The notes: a model not told the origin generated them from the sequence alone. Shown: positions 33,730 through 42,803, counted from the stretch's first letter. The stretch is DNA of 64,000 nucleotides from Flavobacteriales bacterium (GCA_023957375.1 JAMLHB010000001.1:310001-374000), one strand, 5' to 3'. Program-made: numbers and translations.

Positions 33730-36700
33730 ATGAAGATTACAAGCCTTTCCATCAAGCGCCCCACCGTGGTGGTGGTGGTGATGGCCCTGCTGGTCGGCCT
33801 CGGCCTGTTCACCTACGGGTCGCTCAACTACGAACTCCTTCCGAAGATCACCTCCCCGGTGCTTTCCGTTAGCACGGTGTACCCCGGCGCATCGCCCGGC
33901 GAAGTGGAGAACAGCGTGACCAAGAAGCTCGAGGACGCCCTTTCCTCCCTGGAAGGCGTGAAGAAGATGAGTTCCACCAGCATGGAGAGCTTCTCTCTGA
34001 TCACCGTGGAACTGGTACACGAGGCCGATGTGGACCTCGCCCTGCAGGATGCACAGCGCAAGGTGAACGCCATCCTCGGTGACCTGCCCGACGAGGTGGA
34101 CCCGCCCTCGCTCGGCAAGTTCGACATCAGCGCCATGCCCATCATGAACCTCGGCGTTACCGCACAGGTGGCGCCCACCGAACTGTACGACCTGGTGGAG
34201 AACAAGGTACAACCCGCGCTGGCCAAGATCCCCGGCATCGCCCAGGTGAAGATCCAGGGCGGCCAGGAGCGCGAGATCCTCGTGAACGTGGACGCCGACC
34301 GGCTCATGGCGTTCGGCCTCAACATGAACGATGTGCGCAATGCGGTCCATAGTGCCAACATGGATTTCCCCACCGGCAAGGTGAAGCGCGCCGACGGTCA
34401 AACCTTGATCCGCCTCAGCGGCAAGTACACCTCCGTGGAACAGCTCAGCGAGCTGGTGGTAAAGCACCGCACGGACGGCAGCGTGGTCCGGCTCAACGAA
34501 ATGGCCACCATCACAGATGGTGAAAAGGAGCCGGAGGTCATCAGCCGGGTGAACGGTGCCGATGCCATCGGCCTCACCATCCAGAAGCAGACCGATGCCA
34601 ATGCCGTGAGCCTGAGCGAGGAGGTGCGCAAGGAAATCGCTGCGCTGGAGCAGGAAAACGCCAAGGCGGGCCTCGGCTTCAGCATTCCCACGGACACATC
34701 GGTCTTCACCTTGGAGGCCGCAGACCACGTGATCTTCGACCTCATCCTCGCCATCGTGCTGGTGGCCCTGGTGATGCTGCTGTTCCTGCACAGCATCCGC
34801 AACGCCGTGATCGTGATGCTCGCCGTCCCTGCGGCCTTGATCGCCACCTTCTCGGTGATGTACCTCATGGGTTTCTCGCTCAACCTGATGTCGCTGCTCG
34901 GCCTTTCGCTGGTGGTGGGCATCCTGGTGGACGATGCCATCGTGGTGGTGGAGAACATCCACCGGCACTTGGAAATGGGCAAGTCCGCCGCGCAGGCCGC
35001 CTATGACGGCATCCGCGAGATCGGCCTCACCGTGGTCTCCATCACCCTGGTGATCGTGGCCGTGTTCCTGCCCATCGCCATGACCAGCGGCATGATCAGC
35101 GACCTGCTCCTGCAGTTTTCCGTGGTGGTGGCCACCAGTACCCTCCTCAGCCTGTTCATCGCCTTCACCATGGTGCCCCTGCTTTCCTCGCGGTTCGGCA
35201 AGGTGGAGCACTTCACCGACCAAACCCTGGTCGGCCGCTTCGTGCTCGGTTTCGAGCGCGTGATCACCAGCGTGGAGCAATGGCTTACCGGGCTGCTCCA
35301 ATGGTCCTTCGGCCACAAGCGCTGGCTGTTCGGCATCACGCTAGCCTTGCTGGTGGGCTCCTTCGCCTTGGTGGGCGCGGGTTTCATCGGCTCGGAATTC
35401 GTGGCTGCCGGTGACCGCGGCCAATTCTACGTGCGGGTGGAGCTGCCCAAGAACGCCACCCTGGAACAGACCGACCGGATGACCAAGCAGGTGGAACGCT
35501 ACCTCTTCGAGGATCCGATGGTGACCAGCGTGGCCACCACCGTGGGCCAGACCAGCGGCCGGATGAGCACCACGTCCACGCCCTACATGGCCGAGGTGAA
35601 CGTGAGCCTGGTACCCGCTGAAAAGCGCAGCAAGAGCACCGCGCTCTTCGCCCGCGAAACCAAGATCGCCCTGGAGGAAAAGTTCGTGGGCGCCAAGTTC
35701 AGCACCGTGCCGGTGAACATCATGGGCAGCGCGGATGAAGCCCCCATCGACGTGATGGTGCAAGGGCCGGACCTGGAGCAAGTGATGGCGGCAGCGCCCT
35801 TGGTGATGGACGCGGTGCGCAAGATCGAAGGCACCGCCGAACTGAAAACGAGCGTGGAAGGCGGCAACCCGGAGATCAACGTGCAGGTGGACCGCACCAA
35901 GATGGCCAAGCTGGGCCTCACCATGGACAAGGTGGGCGCCAACATGCGCACGGCCTTCAGCGGCGACCGCGACAGCAAATTCCGCGACGGCGACAATGAA
36001 TACGACATCGCCGTGCAGCTCGATGGCTTCGACCGCCGCTCTTCCGCCGATGTTGGCGCGCTCACGCTGATCAACGACCAGGGCCAGCCCGTGCAGCTGG
36101 GGCAGTTCGCCACCATCACCGAGAGCACGGGCCCGTCCAAGCTGGAACGCATCGACAAGGTGCCTTCGCTCTCCGTGCAGGCCCAGGTGCTGGGCCGCCC
36201 GGTGGGCACGGTGGGCGCGGAAGTACAGGCGGCCCTGGCGCATCTGGACCTGCCACCCGGCGTAACCGTGAAGATGGGCGGTCAGATGGAGCGGCAGGGC
36301 GACGCCTTCGGCAGCCTCGGCATCGCGCTCCTGGCCTCGCTCATCCTGGTGTACCTGATCATGGTGGTGCTTTACGACAACTACGTGCATCCCCTGGTGG
36401 TGATGTTCTCGCTGCCCCTGGCCTTGATCGGCGCGTTCGTCGCGCTGGCCTTGGTCAACCAGTCGCTCAGCATCTTCTCCATCCTCGGCCTGATCATGCT
36501 CATCGGCTTGGTGGCCAAGAACGCCATCCTAGTGGTGGACTTCACCAACCAGATGATCGCCGCCGGGCTGGAAGTGAAGGATGCCTTGATGCAAGCCGTA
36601 CACACCCGCTTCCGCCCGATCCTGATGACCACCCTCGCCATGGTCTTCGGCATGTTGCCGATCGCCCTGGCCACCGGTGCCGGTGCGGAGTGGAAGAACG

Positions 36701-36957
36701 GCCTGGCCTGGGTGCTCATCGGCGGCCTCACCAGTTCGATGTTCCTCACCCTGTTGGTGGTGCCCGTGATCTACTACCTCTTCGACCGCGTCATGGCGCG
36801 CTTCGGCTGGAACAAGAAGACCGAGATCGTGCTGAACGATGATGAATTGCACAACAGCGAGGTGATGGAGGCGTTACGGAAGTCCGCAACCATGCCATCG
36901 TCCATGACCAAAGCCCATGCACATGGCCCGGGCGCGGCAATACCGGCCGTGGCCTGA
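33730..36957 (+). CDS. HAE1-family RND multidrug efflux transporter
   Basis: 1075-residue inner-membrane proton/drug antiporter of the AcrB type. First helix IKRPTVVVVVMALLVGLGLF; twelve membrane helices with two large periplasmic loops. The proton-relay Asp pair is in VVGILVDDAIVVVENIHRHLE (about 402-403) and the relay Lys in LIGLVAKNAILVVDFTNQM (about 930). Other signatures are VYPGASPGEVE, YDNYVHPLVVMFSLPLALIGA and PILMTTLAMVFGMLPIALATG. The C-terminal tail is polar and ends after HGPGAAIPAVA. Substrates are unknown; the set with TolC and adaptor predicts export of drugs or envelope-toxic compounds, controlled by the upstream GbsR-type repressor. Confidence 0.95.
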   Translation: MKITSLSIKRPTVVVVVMALLVGLGLFTYGSLNYELLPKITSPVLSVSTVYPGASPGEVENSVTKKLEDALSSLEGVKKMSSTSMESFSLITVELVHEADVDLALQDAQRKVNAILGDLPDEVDPPSLGKFDISAMPIMNLGVTAQVAPTELYDLVENKVQPALAKIPGIAQVKIQGGQEREILVNVDADRLMAFGLNMNDVRNAVHSANMDFPTGKVKRADGQTLIRLSGKYTSVEQLSELVVKHRTDGSVVRLNEMATITDGEKEPEVISRVNGADAIGLTIQKQTDANAVSLSEEVRKEIAALEQENAKAGLGFSIPTDTSVFTLEAADHVIFDLILAIVLVALVMLLFLHSIRNAVIVMLAVPAALIATFSVMYLMGFSLNLMSLLGLSLVVGILVDDAIVVVENIHRHLEMGKSAAQAAYDGIREIGLTVVSITLVIVAVFLPIAMTSGMISDLLLQFSVVVATSTLLSLFIAFTMVPLLSSRFGKVEHFTDQTLVGRFVLGFERVITSVEQWLTGLLQWSFGHKRWLFGITLALLVGSFALVGAGFIGSEFVAAGDRGQFYVRVELPKNATLEQTDRMTKQVERYLFEDPMVTSVATTVGQTSGRMSTTSTPYMAEVNVSLVPAEKRSKSTALFARETKIALEEKFVGAKFSTVPVNIMGSADEAPIDVMVQGPDLEQVMAAAPLVMDAVRKIEGTAELKTSVEGGNPEINVQVDRTKMAKLGLTMDKVGANMRTAFSGDRDSKFRDGDNEYDIAVQLDGFDRRSSADVGALTLINDQGQPVQLGQFATITESTGPSKLERIDKVPSLSVQAQVLGRPVGTVGAEVQAALAHLDLPPGVTVKMGGQMERQGDAFGSLGIALLASLILVYLIMVVLYDNYVHPLVVMFSLPLALIGAFVALALVNQSLSIFSILGLIMLIGLVAKNAILVVDFTNQMIAAGLEVKDALMQAVHTRFRPILMTTLAMVFGMLPIALATGAGAEWKNGLAWVLIGGLTSSMFLTLLVVPVIYYLFDRVMARFGWNKKTEIVLNDDELHNSEVMEALRKSATMPSSMTKAHAHGPGAAIPAVA

Positions 36958-37001
36958 AAGCCTGGGCGCGATATGACCTGCAACTTAAAGGAACGGACGG
37001 A

Positions 37002-37373
37002 ATGAACCTGCCCCAAGAAATCACCACTGCCCCGGACGATACCATCAAGCTCGTCCTTGACGGTCCGGCCACGAACGTTGAATGGCAAGCCCTGCTGAAG
37101 CGCTACCTCGGCATCGCCAAGCAGACCGGTGTTGTGCGCCTCTTCGCTGAAGTGCGCGACAGCGCCGCCTGGGACAGCCTCACCAAATTCCTCTACCTAG
37201 TGCGCTGGAAGTTGCTCGGCACGGCGGTGCAGCAACGCATCGCGCTGGCCACGTTGCCTGCACTCCTCACCAAGGCCACCGGTCTCTTGGCCACGCATAC
37301 CACGAACATGGACGTGCATGTAGTGCCCGTGGAACGGCGCGCGGAGGCGGACCGGTGGCTGCTGGAGGCGTAG
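37002..37373 (+). CDS. SpoIIAA/STAS-like small protein
   Basis: 123 residues, cytoplasmic. The pattern IKLVLDGPATNVEWQALLKRY, RLFAEVRDSAAWDSLTKFLYL, and a final HVVPVERRAEADRWLLEA is that of the SpoIIAA-like STAS-fold family (small proteins of alternating strand and helix, ending A..WL). It lies 44 bp after the RND gene on the same strand and may be an operon tail. It resembles the gene at 10412-10915 in general character but not clearly in sequence. Function unknown. Confidence 0.65.
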   Translation: MNLPQEITTAPDDTIKLVLDGPATNVEWQALLKRYLGIAKQTGVVRLFAEVRDSAAWDSLTKFLYLVRWKLLGTAVQQRIALATLPALLTKATGLLATHTTNMDVHVVPVERRAEADRWLLEA

Positions 37374-37391
37374 GGTGGAGGTGGGCTTACC

Positions 37392-37535
37392 CCAGCACTG
37401 GAGCGAGCATCTTCCGCTCGCGTCGACACACCTCACATGGCATTTCACAGGGCTTTTTCCAACACCGGAGCGAGCATCTTCCGCTCGCGTCGACACGCCT
37501 CACTTGGCATTTCACACGAGCGCAGACGCTCGCGT
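37392..37535. repeat. two direct 58-bp repeats with hairpins plus a third hairpin, between convergent genes
   Basis: Units at 37392-37449 and 37459-37516, about 90% identical (53 of 58), period 67 bp. Each contains GCGAG...CTCGC hairpin sequence. A separate perfect stem CGAGCG/CGCTCG (37519-37534 region) follows. The region lies between the plus-strand STAS-like gene and the minus-strand nucleotidyltransferase gene, so it may serve as a shared terminator. A diverged relative of the unit occurs at 49213-49256. Confidence 0.7.
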
Positions 37536-37562
37536 GAGTTGAGTCTTGTACGGCCTGTTACA

Positions 37563-37856
37563 TCACACCACCGGAACAAACTCATCCCGGATCACGGCCA
37601 GGAACTCCGGGGACACGCTGTGCAGGTCCAGCACGTCCACACGGATGGGCAGGTCGCTTTCGCTGAAGGCATCCTTCAACGTGAAGAGTTCCTCCAAGCC
37701 CAGCTCTGCAGTCGACCGAATGGCCAGATCCAGGTCGCTGTAGCGCTTGGCCCGGCCTTGCACGCGGGATCCATACGCCCAGGCACGTGCGTTGGGCAGA
37801 TGTGCGCGCAGGATGGAACGCACCACCTCCAATTGGTCTGCTTGCAGGTCAAGCAT
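37563..37856 (-). CDS. MntA-type minimal nucleotidyltransferase (antitoxin)
   Basis: 97-residue minimal nucleotidyltransferase. The catalytic motif AYGSRVQGRAKRYSDLDLAI contains Gly29-Ser30 and the metal-binding Asp41 and Asp43, and a third Asp is in IRVDVLDL. In HEPN/MNT systems this protein AMPylates and so silences the HEPN partner, which is the role predicted here. Its ATG (37854-37856) overlaps the end of the HEPN gene by 8 bp. The fuller ORF adds 13 codons upstream that fall within the neighbouring gene and are not needed. Confidence 0.88.
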   Translation of the reverse strand: MLDLQADQLEVVRSILRAHLPNARAWAYGSRVQGRAKRYSDLDLAIRSTAELGLEELFTLKDAFSESDLPIRVDVLDLHSVSPEFLAVIRDEFVPVV

Positions 37857-38244
37857 GGAAGCCTTCCAATTGCTCCAACAGAAAGCGGGCATCACGGGCG
37901 AATGTCTTCACCAGTTCGTACGTATGGTCCGCCTTGCTGCGGGAATAGTCATGGCTGGTGGCGTTCCGCGCTTCATTGTACTTGAACCACCGCGTTGGGT
38001 CGTCGATCAATCCGGACCGGGCTGCTTCGCGATACACGTCCTTCCTGGGCAGTACATCAACGCCCGTGTCGCCGCGCCATTCAAGATGCCTTCGAAGCAT
38101 CTTCCAAGCCAGCTCATAAGTGTATTCAAAACGCTGAATGGTGCCATCGCGCACAATGTCATCCACAGGTGACATGGCCAAAGCATTGTCCAGAGAGTGC
38201 AAGGCTTTCCGGAATGGCTCCAATACCAGTTTCTTCTCTGCCAT
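37849..38244 (-). CDS. HEPN-domain toxin of an HEPN/MNT pair
   Basis: 131-residue all-helical HEPN protein (HI0074/nucleotidyltransferase-substrate-binding family). Active-site motif RNATSHDY at residues 93-100, a perfect Rx4HxY with Arg93, His98 and Tyr100, the latter being the known site of AMP addition by MntA-type partners. The N-terminal helices carry RKALHSLDNALAM and the TYELAWKMLRRHLEW stretch typical of the family. Overlaps the downstream nucleotidyltransferase gene by 8 bp; the gene order toxin first, antitoxin second is the usual one for this type. Predicted to act as an RNase, possibly in phage defence. Confidence 0.87.
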   Translation of the reverse strand: MAEKKLVLEPFRKALHSLDNALAMSPVDDIVRDGTIQRFEYTYELAWKMLRRHLEWRGDTGVDVLPRKDVYREAARSGLIDDPTRWFKYNEARNATSHDYSRSKADHTYELVKTFARDARFLLEQLEGFHA

Positions 38245-38284
38245 TTGCGGTAAAGCTACACCGTACCAGGTGGTGATGCAGCAG

Positions 38285-38301
38285 GGGTTCCAGTGGAACC
38301 C
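38285..38301 (-). terminator. candidate terminator hairpin after speA
   Basis: 7-bp perfect stem GGGTTCC/GGAACCC with a 3-nt loop, 17 bp past the stop of the arginine decarboxylase gene on the minus strand and before the HEPN gene. No T-tract, so weak. Confidence 0.35.
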
Positions 38302-38317
38302 AACGCGGAAGGACAGC

Positions 38318-39736
38318 TTACCGCTGTTCCACAGGCACCTCCTTTCTCACATAGCCCAACAGTTCCATCATGCGCTCGGCGCTTTGGGTTTCGCTGAACA
38401 CGCGGTCGGTGAGCGTTCCGTCCGGCAGGCGGTCAATGAGCACGTACTTGGGCTTGGGGATCAAGCAGTGCTGGATACCGCCGTAGCCGCCCAAGGTGTC
38501 CTGGTAGGCACCCGTGTTGAAGTAGCCCAAGTACTGCGGGCGGTCCTCGCGGAAGCGCGGCATGTAGATGGCGTTGACGTGCTGCTCGCTGTTGTAGTAG
38601 TCGTCGCTGTCGCAGGTCATGCCGCCGAGGAAGACGCGCTCGTACTCATCCTCCCAGTTGTTGATGGGCAGCATGATGAAGCGGCGGTTGATGGCCCAGC
38701 TGTCCGGCAGGGTGGTCATGAAGCTGCCGTCGATCATGTTCCAGCGCTCCTTTTCGTTCTGCTTTTTCTGGCTGAGGATGCTGAAGAAGGTTGCGCCGCT
38801 CTCGCCCACGGTGTAGCTGCCGAACTCGCTGTACAGGTTGGGTTCCTGCACGCCGTTCTCGTCGCAGATGTCCTTGATGCGGCCCACGATCTCGCCGATC
38901 ATGTAGTCCACGTCGAAGTGCTTGTTGAGGCTGTTGCTGATGGGCAGGCCGCCGCCGATGTCCAGCGTGTCCAAGCTGGGGCAGAGCTTCTTGAGGTCGC
39001 AATACACGTTGACGCACTTGGTGAGCTCGTTCCAGTAATACGCGCTGTCGCTGATGCCGGTGTTGATGAAGAAGTGCATGAGCTTGAGGCGGAATTTCTT
39101 CTGCTTGCTCACGTTGCGCATGTAAAACGGGATGATGTCCTTGTAGCCCACGCCGAGGCGGCTGGTGTAGAACTCGAACTTGGGTGCTTCCTCGGCCGCA
39201 ATGCGGATGCCGATGTCGCAGGGACCTTCGATCACCTGGTCCAGCTCCCACAGCTCGTTCATGTTATCGATGATCGGGATCACGTTTACCCCGCTGTTGG
39301 CCAAGCGCCCGATGTTGTTGATGTAGGTCTGGTCCTTGTGGCCGTTGCAGAGGATGGTGCTGCTGCGCGGCATCTCACCGCCTTCCATCAAGCTCTCGAT
39401 GATGTTGATGTCGTACGCGCTGCTGGTCTCCAGGCTCACGCCCTTCTTCAGCACTTCGCGCACCACGTAGCTGAACTGGTTGCTTTTGGTGCAGTAGAAG
39501 TAATCGTAGGTGCCGTTGTATCCGTGCTCCTTGAAGGCCTTCGCGAAGTAGTGGCGCGCCAGATCGATCTTCTCGCCGATCTTGGGCAGGTACATCACGC
39601 GCAGGGGCGTGCCGTGCTTTTTCAAGATGTCCATCAACGGCAGGTCGTTCCAGGTCAGGTACCCGTTGTCAAACTTGAATTCCCCCTGGGGAAAATCGAA
39701 GGTTTGTTCAATCAGGTCGATGTAACGGGTTTTCAT
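38318..39736 (-). CDS. speA: arginine decarboxylase (short biosynthetic type)
   Basis: 472-residue fold-III PLP decarboxylase, arginine to agmatine and CO2. The PLP lysine is in YDYFYCTKSNQFSYVVREVL, with substrate and cofactor motifs KKGVSLETSSAYDINIIESL and DTLDIGGGLPISNSLNKHFD (described in parts), LYSEFGSYTVGESG and the active-site Cys in GGMTCDSDDYYN near the C-terminus. At about 470 residues it is the compact Bacteroidota form, lacking extra domains of the 630-residue E. coli enzyme. A polyamine role is consistent with the deoxyhypusine-synthase-like gene nearby. Carboxynorspermidine or diaminopimelate decarboxylase are less likely because of the GGMTCDSDD pattern. Confidence 0.9.
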   Translation of the reverse strand: MKTRYIDLIEQTFDFPQGEFKFDNGYLTWNDLPLMDILKKHGTPLRVMYLPKIGEKIDLARHYFAKAFKEHGYNGTYDYFYCTKSNQFSYVVREVLKKGVSLETSSAYDINIIESLMEGGEMPRSSTILCNGHKDQTYINNIGRLANSGVNVIPIIDNMNELWELDQVIEGPCDIGIRIAAEEAPKFEFYTSRLGVGYKDIIPFYMRNVSKQKKFRLKLMHFFINTGISDSAYYWNELTKCVNVYCDLKKLCPSLDTLDIGGGLPISNSLNKHFDVDYMIGEIVGRIKDICDENGVQEPNLYSEFGSYTVGESGATFFSILSQKKQNEKERWNMIDGSFMTTLPDSWAINRRFIMLPINNWEDEYERVFLGGMTCDSDDYYNSEQHVNAIYMPRFREDRPQYLGYFNTGAYQDTLGGYGGIQHCLIPKPKYVLIDRLPDGTLTDRVFSETQSAERMMELLGYVRKEVPVEQR

Positions 39737-40058
39737 GGAGCGGCCGGTGCGGTGGTTGTATCGGAGAGTTTGGTCAGGAAGCGGACAGCGGGGAGCGTCC
39801 AGCGTCGGCGGATGTGTGGTACTTCCCCGGAAACAGGCGGCAGGTATGTGCCGCGGCCAAGACCGGAAGGGAGGGAAGCGCCATCAGCGGAATGGAGGAG
39901 CCGCAGGCGCGGCAAAGAGCTTGTTGCCAATGCGGAAGATCGGGCGGCCGGGGCGGTATTCGGAGGGTGTGGCCATGCTGGCGGTGGTGCAAAGTAAAAG
40001 CCCCACGGGTTGTGATGCACGGTGGTGGAAAAATTCCCGCCCGGCCCGTCCTGGATCC
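39737..40058. other. intergenic region with no recognised gene
   Basis: 322 bp between speA and corA, both on the minus strand. Open frames crossing it on the plus strand are continuations of the shadow of corA and are Arg/Gly-rich without protein character. It should hold the speA promoter and the corA terminator, neither clearly visible. Confidence 0.5.
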
Positions 40059-41111
40059 CTACAACCACCCTTTCCTGCGGAAGAGCCACAACATGCCCAA
40101 GGAGATCAGCAGCATAATGGCCATGATGGTGTAGTAGCCGTACTGCCACTCCAGCTCGGGCATGTTGCGGAAGTTCATGCCGTAGATGCCCACGATGAAG
40201 GTGAGCGGGATGAAAATGGTGCTGATCACGGTGAGCAGGCGCATCACCTGGTTCATGCGCATGTTCAGCCCTGCGTGGTAGGTGCTTTCCACGTTGGCCA
40301 ACTGGTCGCGGAAGGTGGTGATGCTTTCGGCAAGGTATACCGTGTGGTCCTGCAGGTCGTTGATGTACCGCCGGGTGCTCTTGTCGATCAGCTCACTGGG
40401 GATGATGTTCATCCGCCCGGCCAATTCGCGGGCCGGGGTCACCTGTCGGCTCACCAGGATCAGCTTGCGCCGCAGGTCCTGCAAATCGGCCAGCACCTGG
40501 GCCCCCCGCGCCACGGCCACGCGCTCCTCCAGGTCCTCGATGCCTTCACCCAGCCCTTCCACGATGCTGAAGTAATGGTCCACGATCACGTCCAGCAGGG
40601 AGTAAAGCAGGAAGTCCGCGCCCTTCTTGCGCAGCCTGCCGGTGTTGTTGCGGATGCGTTCGCGCACCGGGTCCAGCACGTCGCCACCGGCGTCCTGGAA
40701 ACTGATCACCATGCCTTTGGCCAGCACGAAGCTGATCTGCTCGTTCTCCACCGCGCCGTCCGCATCGGTGCTCAGCATCTTCACCACCACGAAGAGCTGA
40801 TCCTGGAATTCATCGATCTTCGGGCGGTGGTCGGTGTTGAGCACGTCTTCCAGCAACAATTGGTGCAGGCCGAAGCGTTGGCCAATGGCGTTCAGCGCGT
40901 TCACATCCGCCAACCCGGCCACATCGATCCAGGTAACCGTTTTCGCCGGGTCGCCCGGTTGGATCTCCCCCGGTAGTACTTCGTGCCGCTCGGCCAGCTG
41001 GTCGGCGTCATACACGAAGGTGCGGATGGAGGTGGCCTGTGGCGGCACATCACCGATGGGCACCAACGATCCCGGCGGAAGGCCGGCCTTCTCACTTCGC
41101 AGCTTGGCCAT
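40059..41111 (-). CDS. corA: CorA-type magnesium/cobalt transporter
   Basis: 350-residue CorA pentamer subunit. A long cytoplasmic N-terminal domain with helices (LNAIGQRFGLHQLLLEDVLN, EGIEDLEERVA) precedes two C-terminal membrane helices, with the ion-selectivity YGMNF motif in TFIVGIYGMNFRNMPE and a final WLFRRKG tail. The N-terminal region is about 270 residues as usual. Its start (ATG 41109-41111) overlaps the upstream MscS-type gene by 20 bp, so the two are likely one operon of ion-flux proteins. Confidence 0.94.
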   Translation of the reverse strand: MAKLRSEKAGLPPGSLVPIGDVPPQATSIRTFVYDADQLAERHEVLPGEIQPGDPAKTVTWIDVAGLADVNALNAIGQRFGLHQLLLEDVLNTDHRPKIDEFQDQLFVVVKMLSTDADGAVENEQISFVLAKGMVISFQDAGGDVLDPVRERIRNNTGRLRKKGADFLLYSLLDVIVDHYFSIVEGLGEGIEDLEERVAVARGAQVLADLQDLRRKLILVSRQVTPARELAGRMNIIPSELIDKSTRRYINDLQDHTVYLAESITTFRDQLANVESTYHAGLNMRMNQVMRLLTVISTIFIPLTFIVGIYGMNFRNMPELEWQYGYYTIMAIMLLISLGMLWLFRRKGWL

Positions 41112-42006
41112 CAGGGGTGGGGCGCGTGTGGTCGGTTTGGATGGAGCGCCGGATGGGCAGCGAGAAGGGGATACCGTGCTCCAGGAAGGTTTCCAGCACG
41201 GCCTGGTTGAGGTCGTAGTGCATGCGGCGCGCCGTCACCGGGTCCTTGGCCCACACGTACATCCGTAAGGTGATGGCCCCTTCCTCGATCTTCACCAAGC
41301 GCACGGTGATCACCTCGTTGGGGTCTTCCATGGTGGTGCCGGTCTCGGGGCTGGGGATCCGGTCGGGATGCAGCATGGCCTGGTGCTGCATCATGCCCAT
41401 GGCCATGTTCACATCTGCGTGCAGGGCCAGGGTAAACTCGATGAACTCGCAGGTGGCTTCGGAGCGGATGGTGCTGTTGACGATGCGGTCCTCGCTGAGG
41501 ATGGAGTTGGGGATCACCAAGCGGCGGTGCTCGAAGGTGAGGATGGTGGTGTGCCGCAAGTTGATGTCCTCCACGATGCCGAAGGCACCCGCTTCACCGG
41601 CCTGGATCATGTCGCCCACGCGGAAGGGCCGGAAGGCCACGATGAAGATGCCGCTGATGATGTCGCTCAACGCTTTTTGCGCGGCAAAGCCGATCACCAC
41701 CGCCAAGATCCCCGCACCGGCGAAGAGGGTGAAGGCCAGTGCACGCAACGAAGGCACGGTGTAAATAATGGCCACAAGCGCCAGGATCACCACGGAGGTG
41801 CGCACGGCGTTGCGGAAGAACCGGTAGCGCGTCATCTCCTCGCGCCCTTTGGCCTTGGCCTTCGCATAACCCCGCCGCAGGGCGAAGTAGGTCAGGCGTT
41901 CCACCAGCCAGGCGGCCACCAGGATGCCGATGATCTTCAGCACCAGCAACAGGTCCATGCCCAAGCTGTGCAATAGGCCCGTCGCCTTGGTCACTTCGCC
42001 TTCCAT
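41092..42006 (-). CDS. MscS-family small-conductance mechanosensitive channel
   Basis: 304-residue channel. Three or four membrane helices in the first 110 residues (LLLVLKIIGILVAAWLVERL, AVRTSVVILALVAIIY, LAFTLFAGAGILAVVIGFAA), with the pore-lining helix in AAQKALSDIISGIFIV, then the beta domain with PFRVGDMIQAGEAGAFG, INLRHTTILTFEHRRLVIPNS and a C-terminal alpha/beta vestibule. It relieves osmotic downshock. Overlaps corA by 20 bp at its 3' end, indicating translational coupling. The tail SIQTDHTRPTPDGQAAK is polar and variable. Start ATG 42004-42006. Confidence 0.92.
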   Translation of the reverse strand: MEGEVTKATGLLHSLGMDLLLVLKIIGILVAAWLVERLTYFALRRGYAKAKAKGREEMTRYRFFRNAVRTSVVILALVAIIYTVPSLRALAFTLFAGAGILAVVIGFAAQKALSDIISGIFIVAFRPFRVGDMIQAGEAGAFGIVEDINLRHTTILTFEHRRLVIPNSILSEDRIVNSTIRSEATCEFIEFTLALHADVNMAMGMMQHQAMLHPDRIPSPETGTTMEDPNEVITVRLVKIEEGAITLRMYVWAKDPVTARRMHYDLNQAVLETFLEHGIPFSLPIRRSIQTDHTRPTPDGQAAK

Positions 42007-42095
42007 GCGTGCAATGTGGATGCGAACTTACATGCGGACCTGCACGCAACTTCACGGCCGCGCCGAAGCGATCAACAACGCGGCGTGCATGGTGG

Positions 42096-42803
42096 CTATA
42101 CGTCGGCCAAGGAGGTGCGCAGCTCCACGCCGCCGGCAATGTCGTTGGGGGCCTTGCCGTGGCGGAACACGCGCATGCCGCGCCCTTCCACCAGCAGGCG
42201 GTCGCCCTGTACGTGCAGCAGCGTTCCCTCGCGCAGGCCCGCCACCACCGCTTTGCGGTTCACTTCCAAATACTCCGCAATGCGCTGGTCGCGGCTTTCA
42301 CCGCCCTGCCCCGGAATGGTGGCCTCGGTGTAGTGCGGGTTGATCTGGAAGGGCACCAGGCCCATGGCGCGCAGCGTGGGCACTTCGGTGATGGGCATGT
42401 CGTTGGTGGTCATGATGGTGGGGCAGGCTACGTTGCTGCCCGCGCTCCAACCCATGTAGGGCAGGCCGCCCATTACGCGTACACGGATGGCGCGCATCAG
42501 TTCCGTGCCGTACAGCATGCGCACCAGCTGGAAGGAATTGCCGCCGCCGACCAACACCGCATCCGCGGTGGCCAGTGCCTTTACCTTTTCCTGCTCGGCG
42601 TGCAGGCTGAACAGTTCGTGGCCAAGTTCCGCGAATATGGCGCTGGTGCGTGCGGCATAGTCGTCCATGCTGGTGGTCACAGCGGCAAAGGGAACGAATG
42701 CAATGCGCTTGGGTGCGCCGAGGAATTGTGCAATGTGTTCCCGGCCCCAGCCTAGAAAGGTTTCACCGGGCATTGTGGAATTGGACAAAAGCAGCAAGTT
42801 CAT
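42096..42803 (-). CDS. pepE: peptidase E (alpha-aspartyl dipeptidase)
   Basis: 235-residue cytoplasmic S51 serine peptidase that cleaves Asp-Xaa dipeptides. Nucleophile Ser in the elbow YMGWSAGSNVACPT; the conserved segments LVGGGNSFQLVRMLY, FQINPHYTEAT and GLREGTLLHVQGDRLLV supply the catalytic and structural residues typical of PepE. Start at the ATG 42801-42803; eight codons more are open upstream. It lies about 90 bp upstream of mscS on the same strand. Firm family call. Confidence 0.92.
   Translation of the reverse strand: MNLLLLSNSTMPGETFLGWGREHIAQFLGAPKRIAFVPFAAVTTSMDDYAARTSAIFAELGHELFSLHAEQEKVKALATADAVLVGGGNSFQLVRMLYGTELMRAIRVRVMGGLPYMGWSAGSNVACPTIMTTNDMPITEVPTLRAMGLVPFQINPHYTEATIPGQGGESRDQRIAEYLEVNRKAVVAGLREGTLLHVQGDRLLVEGRGMRVFRHGKAPNDIAGGVELRTSLADV

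Noticed and set aside
33673..35316. 547-codon minus-strand open frame opposite the RND transporter
   Set aside because: Composition is His/Gly/Asp-rich and it lies entirely in the shadow of a well-supported RND gene with its proton-relay residues.
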